A stretch of 64,000 nt of DNA. It comes from Paracoccus zeaxanthinifaciens ATCC 21588. Lineage in GTDB: Bacteria; Pseudomonadota; Alphaproteobacteria; Rhodobacterales; Rhodobacteraceae. Where the stretch lies: the NCBI RefSeq assembly GCF_000420145.1, contig NZ_ATUJ01000008.1:1-64000 (forward strand), read 5' to 3'. Each line of letters opens with the position of its first letter. The first letter of the stretch is position 1. The notes under the pieces are model-generated. The model was not told where the DNA came from and searched no databases. It saw nothing but the letters and a program-made list of their open reading frames with translations. The translations under genes were made by a program, and so were the position numbers. Shown here in pieces: positions 16,354 to 24,473 of this stretch.

Positions 16354-17937
16354 TCAGATACCCGCCGCCATGCCGTCCTTGCGGCTGTCGGACCCACCTT
16401 CGAGGCCCCCCGCCACGGGGCGGATCGCCTGCGCGCCGCCGATGGGGCCCTTGACGCGGTTCACCCGGTGCCCCCGCGCGGCCAGATCGGCCAGCACGTC
16501 CTCGGGGATGGTGGGTTCGACATCCAGCCGCCCCTCGGTGGCGAAGCTGCGCGGGCGGTCGATGGCGTCCTGCAGGGACATCTCCTCGTCGATGACGCCC
16601 GACAGGAAGGCCGCGTGGCCCGCCGCCTGGTAATGCCCGCCCATGACGCCGAAGGGCATCATGCCGCGATCCGTGCGCAGCATGCCGGGGATGATCGTGT
16701 GCATGGGCCGCTTGCCCGGCGCGATGGCATTGGGATGCGTGGGGTCCATGCGGAAAGACGCGCCCCGGTTCTGGAACAGCACGCCCGTCGCCGGATCCAG
16801 CCGGGTCGAGCCGAACGGATGGAAGATGGAATTGATGAAGGACACCGCGTTCCCCTGCCCGTCCACGACGCACAGATAGATGGTGTCGCGATGCTCGACC
16901 TCGTCCCACAGGGCGGGTTCGCCCGCGCGGGTCATGTCGATGCGGTCGCGCATGGCAGCGATCCCGCGGTCCGACAGAAGCGTTTCGACCAGCCCCTCGC
17001 AGGCATCGGCATCCGCGATCAGCGCATCGCGGTGGTGATAGGCGATCTTGGTGGCCTCGGCCTGAACATGGACGCGGTCGGCAGGCGACAGCGAGGCCAT
17101 GTCGAAGCCCTCGATGATCTTCAGGATCACCAGCGCCGCAAGCCCCTGCCCGTTCGGCGGGCATTCGAACACCTCGTGCCCGCGATAGGTCGCGCTGATC
17201 GGATCGGTCCAGAAGGCGGCATCCGCGCCACCCGCAAAATCCTGTTCCGTGTGCAGGCCGCCAAGCGCGTTCAGATGCGCGACCATGCTGCGCGCCGTCT
17301 CGCCGCCATAGAAGCCTTCGGGGCCCTTCTGCGCGATCTCCTCCAGCCGGTCGGCCAGCAGGGGCTGGGCGTGGCGGTCGCCCGCGACGGGGGCCTTGCC
17401 ATCCGGCAGGAAGACCTTGGCCGCATGGGGATCGGCGCCGATGCGCCCGGCCTCGGCCGCCCAGTCGAAGGCCACGCGCGGCGTCACCGGATAGCCCGCG
17501 CGCGCATATTCGATGGCGGGGGCGAACAGCTCCGCCAGGGGCAGGCTGCCCATGTCGGCATGCAGCCGGCACCAGGCCGAGACCGCGCCGGGAACCGTCA
17601 CGCCATGGGCGCTGTCCAGCGGGATGTGATCGCCGACGCCCGCCTCGCGCAGCGCCTCGACCGTGGCGGCAGCGGGCGCCTGCCCCGATCCGTTCAGCGC
17701 GCGCACCTGCCCGTCGGCCCCCGCGACCAGCGCGAAGCAGTCGCCGCCGATCCCCGTCATCAGCGGATCGACCACCGCCTGCACCGCACTGGCTGCAATT
17801 GCGGCATCATAGGCATTTCCGCCCCTCGACAGGATCCGAAGACCCGCCGAAGTTGCAAGCGGGTGGGACGTGGCTATCATCGCACCGGAAGCGAAGCCCG
17901 CCGCCCGGCGCCCGTTGAAGAAATCGAACCCTGTCAT
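16354..17937 (-). CDS. gamma-glutamyltransferase family protein
   Basis: A 527-residue Ntn-hydrolase. The predicted autoprocessing threonine (about 352) sits in EHRDTIYLCVVD, splitting the protein into large and small subunits. GNAYDAAIAASAVQAVVDP near the start, GIGGDCF and NRGASFRMDPTHPNA later are family signatures. No signal peptide is evident (MTGFDFFNGRRAAGFASGAM), so it is probably cytoplasmic, unlike classical periplasmic GGT, and closer to YwrD-type enzymes. It is divergent from a GntR regulator and followed by a transporter, fitting an inducible pathway for a gamma-glutamyl or similar amide compound. Confidence 0.9.
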   Translation of the reverse strand: MTGFDFFNGRRAAGFASGAMIATSHPLATSAGLRILSRGGNAYDAAIAASAVQAVVDPLMTGIGGDCFALVAGADGQVRALNGSGQAPAAATVEALREAGVGDHIPLDSAHGVTVPGAVSAWCRLHADMGSLPLAELFAPAIEYARAGYPVTPRVAFDWAAEAGRIGADPHAAKVFLPDGKAPVAGDRHAQPLLADRLEEIAQKGPEGFYGGETARSMVAHLNALGGLHTEQDFAGGADAAFWTDPISATYRGHEVFECPPNGQGLAALVILKIIEGFDMASLSPADRVHVQAEATKIAYHHRDALIADADACEGLVETLLSDRGIAAMRDRIDMTRAGEPALWDEVEHRDTIYLCVVDGQGNAVSFINSIFHPFGSTRLDPATGVLFQNRGASFRMDPTHPNAIAPGKRPMHTIIPGMLRTDRGMMPFGVMGGHYQAAGHAAFLSGVIDEEMSLQDAIDRPRSFATEGRLDVEPTIPEDVLADLAARGHRVNRVKGPIGGAQAIRPVAGGLEGGSDSRKDGMAAGI

Positions 17938-18025
17938 GAACCTTCCCCGCCTGCCTGAATCGAATTTGCGTGATCTTGGTGAAAGGTATACAGGTCAAAC
18001 GACACGGAATACAAATGGAACAGGC
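17938..18025. promoter_or_regulatory. divergent promoter region between the GGT-like gene and the GntR gene
   Basis: An 88-base divergent gap, noticeably richer in A and T than its surroundings, with a GTATAC palindrome near 17985-17990 and GGAATACA a little further on. GntR-type regulators usually bind such gaps to control both themselves and the divergent operon. I cannot define an operator with confidence from one copy. Confidence 0.4.
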
Positions 18026-18670
18026 ATGGCCAGCCCCTCATTCTCTGCCGATCAGATCCATGCCCAATTGATCCGCGACATCGTGGGCGGCAAGCTGCTT
18101 CCGGGGGCACCCCTGGCCGAGGTGCAGCTGGCCGGACGCTTCGGCGTGTCGCGCACGCCCATCCGGCAGGCGCTGCACAGGCTGGACGCGGAAGGCATGG
18201 TCGAACGCGGGCCGCGACGCGCATACCTTGTGCGGCGCATGAACCAAGACGCCCTGCGCGACCTGTTCGAGAGTCTGGGAGAGATCGAGGCCCTGTGCGC
18301 GGGGCTGGCCGCGCGGCGCATGACACCGATGGAACAGGCAGCTCTGGGCATGATCGTGGATCAGGGCGACTGCCCCGATGCCGATTACGCCGAAACCAAC
18401 CGCCGTTTTCACGAGGCGCTGCGCCTTGGCGCGAAGAACGCCGTCATGGCCGAGCTTGCCGCCGATCTGAACCGCCGGTCCCTGCCGTGGCGGGACGCGC
18501 AGTTCGACAAGGGGCAGGACCGCATCGACAGTTCCCGCAGGGAACACCGGCAGATCCTCGATGCGGTGATCGCCCATGACGCCGACCGCGCCAGCGCCGC
18601 GATGCGGGCGCATATGGCGACATCGCTTGGCGTGATCGAGAAGCTGATGAGCGAACGGACGCAGCCATGA
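18026..18670 (+). CDS. GntR-family transcriptional regulator (FadR/FCD type)
   Basis: A 214-residue regulator. The N-terminal winged helix contains GGKLLPGAPLAEVQLAGRFG and SRTPIRQALHRLDAEGMV. The C-terminal FCD effector domain has the metal-binding pattern (NRRFHEALRLG, EHRQILDAV, MRAHM). The ATG at 18026 is chosen because the winged helix begins just after it and GGAACAGG precedes it. Divergent placement suggests control of the GGT-BASS-YdeP set. Its stop overlaps the inositol monophosphatase-like gene (ATGA). Confidence 0.9.
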   Translation: MASPSFSADQIHAQLIRDIVGGKLLPGAPLAEVQLAGRFGVSRTPIRQALHRLDAEGMVERGPRRAYLVRRMNQDALRDLFESLGEIEALCAGLAARRMTPMEQAALGMIVDQGDCPDADYAETNRRFHEALRLGAKNAVMAELAADLNRRSLPWRDAQFDKGQDRIDSSRREHRQILDAVIAHDADRASAAMRAHMATSLGVIEKLMSERTQP

Positions 18671-19431
18671 CCCCCGATCTGGACCGCGCGATCCGCGCAG
18701 CCAAGGCGGCGGGCGATCTGCTGCTGGACCACTGGCAGCAACGAGAGACGCTGGTGATCGACCAGAAGCGGCCGGGCGATTTCGTCTCGGCCGCGGATCG
18801 CGGGGCCGAGTTGCTGCTGCGCGAGGCGCTGATCCGGGACGGCGACGGCTGGCTGGGCGAAGAGACCGAGGCCATCGACGCCCCCCGCCGCTGGATCGTC
18901 GATCCGCTGGACGGCACGACGAATTTCCTGCGCGGGATCGGGCAATGGGCCGTGTCGGTCGCGCTGGAACAGGATGGCCGGCGCGTGCTGGGCGTGGTCC
19001 ACGACCCCCTACGGTCCGAGACCTTCGCCGCGGCGCAGGGGATGGGGGCCACCCTGAACGGCCAGCCGCTGCGCCTGCCGCCCTGCCCGCCTGCGGGCGG
19101 CGCGCTGTGGGGGACGGGCCTGCCCTTCGGGGGGATGGCGCATATCGACGACCATGCCGACGACCTGCGCCGCATCCTGCCACGCAGCGCGGGCATCAGG
19201 CGGCTGGGCGCTGCGGCGCTGGATCTGTGCTATGTCGCGGCGGGCCGTCTGGACGGGTTCTGGGAACGCAGCCTTCGTCCCTGGGACATCGCCGCGGGGC
19301 TGGTCATCTGCGCCGAGGCCGGCATCCGGACCGAGGGCTGGACGCCCGAAGACCGCCCCGAGGACAGCGGCAACGTCATCGCCGCCCGCCCCGAGCTGTT
19401 TCAGGATTTCGCCGGAACCATCCGCGCATAG
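18667..19431 (+). CDS. inositol monophosphatase family protein
   Basis: A 254-residue lithium-sensitive phosphatase-fold protein. The metal-binding motifs are present: GEETE (about 65-69), DPLDGTTNF (79-87) and RPWDIAAG near the C-terminus. Members dephosphorylate inositol phosphates, 3'-phosphoadenosine phosphates or histidinol phosphate. It is coupled to the GntR gene by a four-base overlap. The gene ends 31 bases inside the convergent FkbM gene, so the two coding regions overlap tail to tail. Confidence 0.9.
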   Translation: MTPDLDRAIRAAKAAGDLLLDHWQQRETLVIDQKRPGDFVSAADRGAELLLREALIRDGDGWLGEETEAIDAPRRWIVDPLDGTTNFLRGIGQWAVSVALEQDGRRVLGVVHDPLRSETFAAAQGMGATLNGQPLRLPPCPPAGGALWGTGLPFGGMAHIDDHADDLRRILPRSAGIRRLGAAALDLCYVAAGRLDGFWERSLRPWDIAAGLVICAEAGIRTEGWTPEDRPEDSGNVIAARPELFQDFAGTIRA

Positions 19432-20144
19432 AGATCGCCCGATCCCCCGTCGCGCGGCAGCGTCGCCAGCCATTCGGCGACCTGCTCCGCGTCGCGCCAG
19501 TCGTCCCACAGGAAGACGCCCGTCTCGCCCCTGACAACGTTGAAGCGGTAATCGCCCAGCTGTGCCAGCCGCGCCATGACCCGCAGCGTCCTGTCGCGGA
19601 AGGCGGGCAGGTATTCGACCGACAGCATGGGGACCGGCTGGCTCAGGCCCGCAAGCACGTCCTCCTCGAAGCCCTCGACGTCGATCTTGACGAATTGCGG
19701 CAGCCCGTGCTGCGCGATCACCCGATCCAGCGTCGTCACCTGCACCTGCTGGCGGCGGTCCCAGCACACATGGTCGAAACCGGGTGCATCGGCCGCCTCC
19801 CGCGTGAAGCCCTGCGACAGCGACGACACCGTCGGGTGCAGGCTGGAAACCGCCATGCTGGCGACGGCCTCGGACGGGCCCAGCGCCTTGCGGATCAGCG
19901 TGACATCGCGCGGCAGGCTGCGGGCCAGGAAGCCCGCGAAGGGCTCTTGCGGCTCGACCGCGACTACCCGCGCACCTGCGGCCCGCATGGCGCGGCTGCG
20001 GCTGCCCACATGCGCGCCCACGTCGATCACCAGGTCGCCCCTGCGGATGATCCCGGCGTAATGCCTGCGCAACTGCCGGACCCTGACCGGGTTGTAGTAG
20101 ATCGCGATCGACCGCATCAGTCCCAGCGCCGCGCGGAAATTCAT
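19401..20144 (-). CDS. FkbM-family SAM-dependent methyltransferase
   Basis: A 247-residue methyltransferase with motif I VIDVGAHVGSRS (about 39-50), the AVEPQEPF strand and the FkbM signature FVKIDVEGFEEDVLAGL. FkbM enzymes O-methylate hydroxyls on polyketides, glycans and other metabolites. No polysaccharide genes are adjacent. It is divergent from ribA, 160 bases away, and might belong with the pterin-like operon only through shared control. Confidence 0.88.
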   Translation of the reverse strand: MNFRAALGLMRSIAIYYNPVRVRQLRRHYAGIIRRGDLVIDVGAHVGSRSRAMRAAGARVVAVEPQEPFAGFLARSLPRDVTLIRKALGPSEAVASMAVSSLHPTVSSLSQGFTREAADAPGFDHVCWDRRQQVQVTTLDRVIAQHGLPQFVKIDVEGFEEDVLAGLSQPVPMLSVEYLPAFRDRTLRVMARLAQLGDYRFNVVRGETGVFLWDDWRDAEQVAEWLATLPRDGGSGDLYARMVPAKS

Positions 20145-20304
20145 GGCCGTTCCCTTTCCATGATACAGGCGCAGGCTGGACGGTTTCGCATCCGCCGTCC
20201 AGCGCGCAGCGACATTCGGCCGCGCCGGGACGTTCCTGCGGAACCGCCCGTGAAACCCGCACGTTCACATCCTTGCGACGGTTTCTCAGACGGACAGTGG
20301 TATC
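20145..20304. promoter_or_regulatory. divergent region between the FkbM gene and ribA, with one strong hairpin
   Basis: At 20175-20203 GCTGGACGG and CCGTCCAGC form a perfect nine-base-pair stem with an 11-base loop. No T-run follows on the plus strand. It may be an attenuator or processing hairpin in the ribA leader. I do not find the conserved FMN-riboswitch boxes here, although one is present at 34.6 kb upstream of ribH. Confidence 0.5.
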
Positions 20305-21441
20305 ATGCGCATCTTCCCGACCCCCTACCCGCAATCGCAACCCGTTCCCGCGGCGACGGATCCGCTGGCCATGCGCAGCGCCGAACGCGTGGCACGGATC
20401 GTGGGCGACCTGCGACTTGGGCTGCCGGTGGTCCTCGCGGGAGAGGAAGGCGCCGCGATGGTCGTCCCCGTGGAAACGCTGCGCCCCGAACGGCTGGAGG
20501 CCATGCGCGACGAGGGGATGGAACTGATCCTGACCGCCCGCCGCGCCGAGGCGCTGCACCACCCCGTCGCAACCGATGTCGCCCGCATTCCCGTTGCCCG
20601 CGATGTCGGCCTCGAATGGCTGCAGGCCATGGCCGACCCGTCGTGCAGCATGGCCGGACCGGCAGCACTGCCGCGTGCCCCCCGTGCGGCGGCAGGTGCG
20701 CTGCACCGCGCGGCGATCCGTCTGGCGAAATCCGCTGAACTCGTTCCCGCCGCACTGGTCGTTCCCGGCCCTGACGTGATGGCCACCGCCCTTCGCCACA
20801 ACCTGTCGATCCTGTCGGCCGAAGAGGCGCTGCTACATTCCGAACAGGCGCCGAACCCGCAGCCCGTTTCCGACGCGCGCGTGCCGATGGCGGCGGCTGC
20901 GGCGGGCCGGCTGCATGTCTTCCGCCCCGACGCGCATGGTCCCGAACACTATGCCATCCAGGTGGGCGAGCCCGATCCCGACCGGCCCGTCCTCGTGCGC
21001 CTGCATTCCGCCTGCTTCACCGGCGACGTGCTCGGCAGCCTGAAATGCGATTGCGGGCCCCAGCTGCAGGCCGCCATCGCCGCCATGAACGAGGCGGGCA
21101 GCGGCGTCCTTCTGTACCTGAACCAGGAGGGACGCGGCATCGGTCTGGCGAACAAGATGCGCGCCTATGGGATGCAGGATCAGGGCCTGGACACCGTCGA
21201 GGCCAATCACCGCTTGGGCTTCGAGGATGACGAGCGCGATTTCCGCATTGGCGCTGCGCTGCTTCGCCAGATGGGGATTTCGCAGGTGAAGCTGCTGACG
21301 AACAACCCCGCCAAGATCCGCCGCCTGGAATCCGAGGGGATCACCGTGGCGGATCGCGTTCCCCTGATGGTCGGCCGCGGCCCCGAGAACACCCGCTATC
21401 TGGACACCAAGGCGGCCAAGTCGGGGCATCTTCTTGCATGA
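20305..21441 (+). CDS. ribA: GTP cyclohydrolase II with a degenerate N-terminal RibB-like domain
   Basis: A 378-residue protein. The C-terminal half is a complete GTP cyclohydrolase II: zinc cysteines at about 237, 248 and 250 (CFTGDVLGSLKCDC), catalytic LNQEGRGIGLANKMRAYGMQ, DTVEAN and LTNNPAKIRRL. This enzyme opens GTP to 2,5-diamino-6-ribosylamino-4-pyrimidinone phosphate, formate and pyrophosphate. The N-terminal 180 residues (RVARIVGDLRLGLPVVL) resemble a decayed 3,4-dihydroxybutanone-phosphate synthase. It is the first gene of the operon and overlaps the next by four bases. It may be the cell's riboflavin RibA or a copy dedicated to the operon product. Confidence 0.9.
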   Translation: MRIFPTPYPQSQPVPAATDPLAMRSAERVARIVGDLRLGLPVVLAGEEGAAMVVPVETLRPERLEAMRDEGMELILTARRAEALHHPVATDVARIPVARDVGLEWLQAMADPSCSMAGPAALPRAPRAAAGALHRAAIRLAKSAELVPAALVVPGPDVMATALRHNLSILSAEEALLHSEQAPNPQPVSDARVPMAAAAAGRLHVFRPDAHGPEHYAIQVGEPDPDRPVLVRLHSACFTGDVLGSLKCDCGPQLQAAIAAMNEAGSGVLLYLNQEGRGIGLANKMRAYGMQDQGLDTVEANHRLGFEDDERDFRIGAALLRQMGISQVKLLTNNPAKIRRLESEGITVADRVPLMVGRGPENTRYLDTKAAKSGHLLA

Positions 21442-22382
21442 AGGCTGACGCACTTTGGCTGACAGACCGGAACCGGCCCGTCATCGCACCCGGCACGATC
21501 GGAGAAGGGTCGCTTGTCACGACCCTCTTCACCGGCATCAGCCGAGGCACCGAACGGCTGGTTTCCTCGGGCAACGTCCCCGAAGCTGAACATGCCCGCA
21601 TGCGCGCACCCTATCAGGAAGGGGATTTCCCGTTTCCCGTCAAATACGGATATTGCGCCGTGGGTCGCGCGACCGAAGGTGCGCATGAGGGCCGCGAGGT
21701 CTTCGCGCTGTTCCCGCACCAGCGGCAGTTCCGCCTGCCCGACCATGCTTTGACACCCCTGCCCGAGGGCCTGCCAGCCCAGCGCGCCGTGCTGACGGCG
21801 AACATGGAAACTGCGCTGAACGTTTTGTGGGACAGCAATGCCGGTGCGGGCGACCGAATCGCCATCATCGGTGCGGGGGTCGTGGGCCTGTTGATCGCCA
21901 GCCTTGCCGCGCGACTGCCGGGGGCCGATGTCACGGTGATCGACCCCCTAGCCGCCCGCGCGGAGCTTGCGACGCTGCTGGGCTGCCGCTTCGCGACGCC
22001 GGAGGATGTGCCGGACGAACAGGACGTCGTGATCCATACCAGCGCGACCTCGGCGGGGTTGAAGCAGGCCATCGCCATCGCCGGAACCGAGGCCCGGATC
22101 ACCGAGGCAAGCTGGCACCCCGCGCCGGTGCAGATCCCGCTTGGCGGCGCGTTCCACAGCCGCAGGCTGCGCATCGTCAGCAGCCAGGTGGGGCGCATTC
22201 CCGACACACGCGCCGCGCGATGGAACTATGCCCGCCGCATGCGCAAGGCGATGGATCTTCTGGCATCCGACGACCGGCTGGACGAACTCGTCTCGGGCGA
22301 GACCGCCTTCGCGGATCTTCCCGACCGCTGGAACGATATCCTCAACGATGCAGGCACGCTGTGCCACCGCATCCGCTACTGA
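21438..22382 (+). CDS. zinc-type MDR dehydrogenase of the pterin-like operon
   Basis: A 314-residue medium-chain dehydrogenase/reductase. The Rossmann motif IIGAGVVGLLIASLA lies near 148-162 and is followed by a VTVIDP strand end. The N-terminal part is short and keeps GISRGTERLVSSG and KYGYCAVG, but the usual structural-zinc cysteine cluster is absent. It resembles the MDR proteins of chlorophyllide (BchC-like) or other oxidoreductase groups and probably oxidises a side-chain hydroxyl. ATGA overlap with ribA and 21 bases to the PTPS-like gene place it in the pathway. Confidence 0.8.
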   Translation: MKADALWLTDRNRPVIAPGTIGEGSLVTTLFTGISRGTERLVSSGNVPEAEHARMRAPYQEGDFPFPVKYGYCAVGRATEGAHEGREVFALFPHQRQFRLPDHALTPLPEGLPAQRAVLTANMETALNVLWDSNAGAGDRIAIIGAGVVGLLIASLAARLPGADVTVIDPLAARAELATLLGCRFATPEDVPDEQDVVIHTSATSAGLKQAIAIAGTEARITEASWHPAPVQIPLGGAFHSRRLRIVSSQVGRIPDTRAARWNYARRMRKAMDLLASDDRLDELVSGETAFADLPDRWNDILNDAGTLCHRIRY

Positions 22383-22403
22383 ACCGAACGATAAGGAGCA
22401 CCC

Positions 22404-22799
22404 ATGTTCGCCGTCGAAGTCCGTGACCATATCATGATCGCCCATTCGCTGCCCTCGCCCACCTTCGGGCCCGCACAGGGCATGCATGGTGCGACCTTCA
22501 CCGTCGATGCGGCCTTCTTCACCGAGGCACTGGACGACGAGGGGCTGGTCGTGGACATGGGCCTTGCGACCGAAGCGCTGTCGAACGCGCTTCTGCCGCT
22601 GAAATACAAGAACCTGGACGAGGTGCCCGAATTCAAGGGCAAGTTCACCACGACCGAGTTCCTGTGCCAGCACATCTTCGCCACGCTGGCCGATGTCGCG
22701 CGCAAGGGCGGGCTGGGCGATCCGGCGCGGCTGAAGCGGCTGCGCATCACGCTGCACGAAAGCCATGTCGCCCGCGCCTGGTACGAGGGGGAGATCTGA
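22404..22799 (+). CDS. 6-pyruvoyl-tetrahydropterin synthase-fold protein with replaced catalytic residues
   Basis: A 131-residue tunnelling-fold protein of COG0720. It keeps the overall pattern (DHIMIAHSLP, KYKNLDEVPEF, FTTTEFL and LHESHVARAWYEGE). His14 and His28 match two zinc ligands and the substrate-anchoring Glu in TTTE is present. However, the HGH zinc motif reads HGA (Ala30), the catalytic cysteine position is Ala24, and the DHKNLD catalytic pair is KYKNLD. It is therefore unlikely to be a normal PTPS or QueD and may catalyse or scaffold a different step. TAAGGAG precedes the start; the stop overlaps the methyltransferase (TGATG). Confidence 0.85.
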   Translation: MFAVEVRDHIMIAHSLPSPTFGPAQGMHGATFTVDAAFFTEALDDEGLVVDMGLATEALSNALLPLKYKNLDEVPEFKGKFTTTEFLCQHIFATLADVARKGGLGDPARLKRLRITLHESHVARAWYEGEI

Positions 22800-23572
22800 T
22801 GGCATTCTCGGCCGAATGGCTTGCGCTGAGGGAACCCGCGGATCGCGCCGCACGCGATCCGGGGCTGATCGCGCGGGCGGCGCTTGCGGCGGGTCCGGAC
22901 CCCGTGGTCCTGGACCTGGGCTGCGGCACGGGTTCGACCCTGCGCGTGATGTCGCCGCATCTGCCGGGGAATGCGCGCTGGCGGCTGGTGGACAACGACC
23001 CCGCGCTGCTTGACCGCGCCCGCACCGAAGCGCAGGGCCGCGCCCAGACGCACCGCATCGACCTGCGCGATCTGGATGCGCTGCCGTTGGACGGGGTGAC
23101 GCTGGTGACGGCATCGGCGCTTCTGGACCTGATGCCCGCCGAATGGATCGCCGGTCTGGCCGCAAGGCTGGCCGAGGTGCAACTGCCCTTCTATGCCGCG
23201 CTGTCCTATGACGGGGTGATGCGCTGGCAGCCGCAACTGCCGGGGGACGAGGCGATCACGCGGGCCTTCAACGACCACCAGCGCGGCGACAAGGGTCTTG
23301 GTGCGGCGCTCGGGCCCGACAGCGGCCCCCGCGCAGTCGAGATCATGCGCAAGGCGGGCTTCCGCGTCCATCACGCCGACAGCCCCTGGTCGCTGAACGG
23401 GGCCGAGGCGCCGTTGCACCGCGCCCTGCTGGAGGGCATCGCCGATGCCGCGTCGGAAACCGGCAATGCCGACGCGGCCGAATGGGGACGAAACCGCATC
23501 GGCATCGCGGAACGAAGCAGGTGCCATGTGGGTCATATGGATATACTCGCCCTGCCGCCCGGCACGGGCTGA
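22799..23572 (+). CDS. class I SAM-dependent methyltransferase of the pterin-like operon
   Basis: A 257-residue methyltransferase with motif I VVLDLGCGTGSTLRV (about 36-50), an acidic ribose-binding strand end (LVDNDPALLDRA) and a motif II/III region ALLDLMPAEW. It starts inside the stop of the PTPS-like gene (TGATG). The protein family is too general to give a substrate. Within this operon it probably methylates the product of the GTP-derived pathway or a precursor. Confidence 0.85.
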   Translation: MAFSAEWLALREPADRAARDPGLIARAALAAGPDPVVLDLGCGTGSTLRVMSPHLPGNARWRLVDNDPALLDRARTEAQGRAQTHRIDLRDLDALPLDGVTLVTASALLDLMPAEWIAGLAARLAEVQLPFYAALSYDGVMRWQPQLPGDEAITRAFNDHQRGDKGLGAALGPDSGPRAVEIMRKAGFRVHHADSPWSLNGAEAPLHRALLEGIADAASETGNADAAEWGRNRIGIAERSRCHVGHMDILALPPGTG

Positions 23573-23596
23573 ACCGATCCAGAGGGAGGGGACGCC

Positions 23597-24439
23597 ATGC
23601 AGAATGTCGAAGTCACACCACGGGTCTGGGACCGCATCCTTGCGGTCCGGGCGGGTCACGCCTGCGCCTGTTGCGGCGATTTCACCGAAGCCGAGCACGC
23701 GGCGCTGATGCTCTATGGTCCGATCGCGCGGCGCGACCTGGGGCACATGACCATCGCCCAGATCGGGCAGTCGCTGGACGGGCGCGTGGCGACCGCCTCG
23801 GGCGATGCGCGCGACGTGTCCGGCCCCGAGGGGCTGGCGCATCTGCACCGCCTGCGCGCGCTGGTGGATGGCGTGGTGATCGGCGTCGGCACCGCGCTGC
23901 ACGACACGCCCCGCCTGACGGTGCGCCTGTGCAGCGGGCACGACCCCGCGCGCATCGTCATCGACCCGAACGGCAGGCTGCCCGACGACGCCCCCGTGCT
24001 GCGCGACACCGGCGCACGGCGGGTCGTCGTCCAATCCATCGACCGTCCCCGCGCGAAGGGCGTCGAGGTGCTGCAACTGCCCCGCATCGACGACAGGCTG
24101 GACCCGGCCTCGATCCTGCGCGGGCTGCGCCGGATGGACATGGGATCGCTGCTGATCGAGGGGGGCGGCACGACCATCACCGGCTTCCTCGAGGCGGGGC
24201 TTCTGGACCGGCTGCAGGTCTCGGTCTCGCCGCTGATCATCGGGGACGGGCCGCAGGGGCTGACGACGCGCATCCCCGTCCAGCGCCTGTCCGACGCGAT
24301 CCGCCCCGAAACGCGGGTCTTCGCGATGGGCGGCGACATCGTCTTCGACTGCGGGCTTGGCGCCCTTGCCGCGCAGGCGGCGATCCCGCTGCACGATGTG
24401 CAGGACAGGACGGAACGAAAGGCGGCGCTGATCGCTTGA
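23597..24439 (+). CDS. RibD C-terminal-type (pyrimidine/dihydrofolate) reductase
   Basis: A 280-residue NADPH-dependent reductase. The RibD C-domain motifs are QSLDGRVAT (57-65), VDGVVIGVGTALHDTPRLTVR and LLIEGGGTTITGFLEAG. The N-terminal 48 residues are extra, with a cysteine cluster HACACCGDF (21-29), and they are not the RibD deaminase zinc domain, which is missing. The usual substrate, a 5-amino-6-ribosylaminopyrimidine, is made from the RibA product by deamination. A reductase without a deaminase in a ribA-led operon suggests a branch off riboflavin synthesis. It ends 34 bases before the BCCT gene. Confidence 0.85.
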   Translation: MQNVEVTPRVWDRILAVRAGHACACCGDFTEAEHAALMLYGPIARRDLGHMTIAQIGQSLDGRVATASGDARDVSGPEGLAHLHRLRALVDGVVIGVGTALHDTPRLTVRLCSGHDPARIVIDPNGRLPDDAPVLRDTGARRVVVQSIDRPRAKGVEVLQLPRIDDRLDPASILRGLRRMDMGSLLIEGGGTTITGFLEAGLLDRLQVSVSPLIIGDGPQGLTTRIPVQRLSDAIRPETRVFAMGGDIVFDCGLGALAAQAAIPLHDVQDRTERKAALIA

Positions 24440-24473
24440 CCCCTTGGGAAGCTGAAGGAACCACGGGGGAAAG

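Noticed and set aside
20145..20304. FMN riboswitch before ribA
   Set aside because: Only a simple hairpin is present; the conserved RFN boxes that are obvious at 34.6 kb are missing.
22404..22799. Calling the PTPS-like gene queD (preQ pathway, given tgt in the window)
   Set aside because: The catalytic Cys, one zinc His and the Asp-His pair are replaced, and no queC, queE or queF is nearby.
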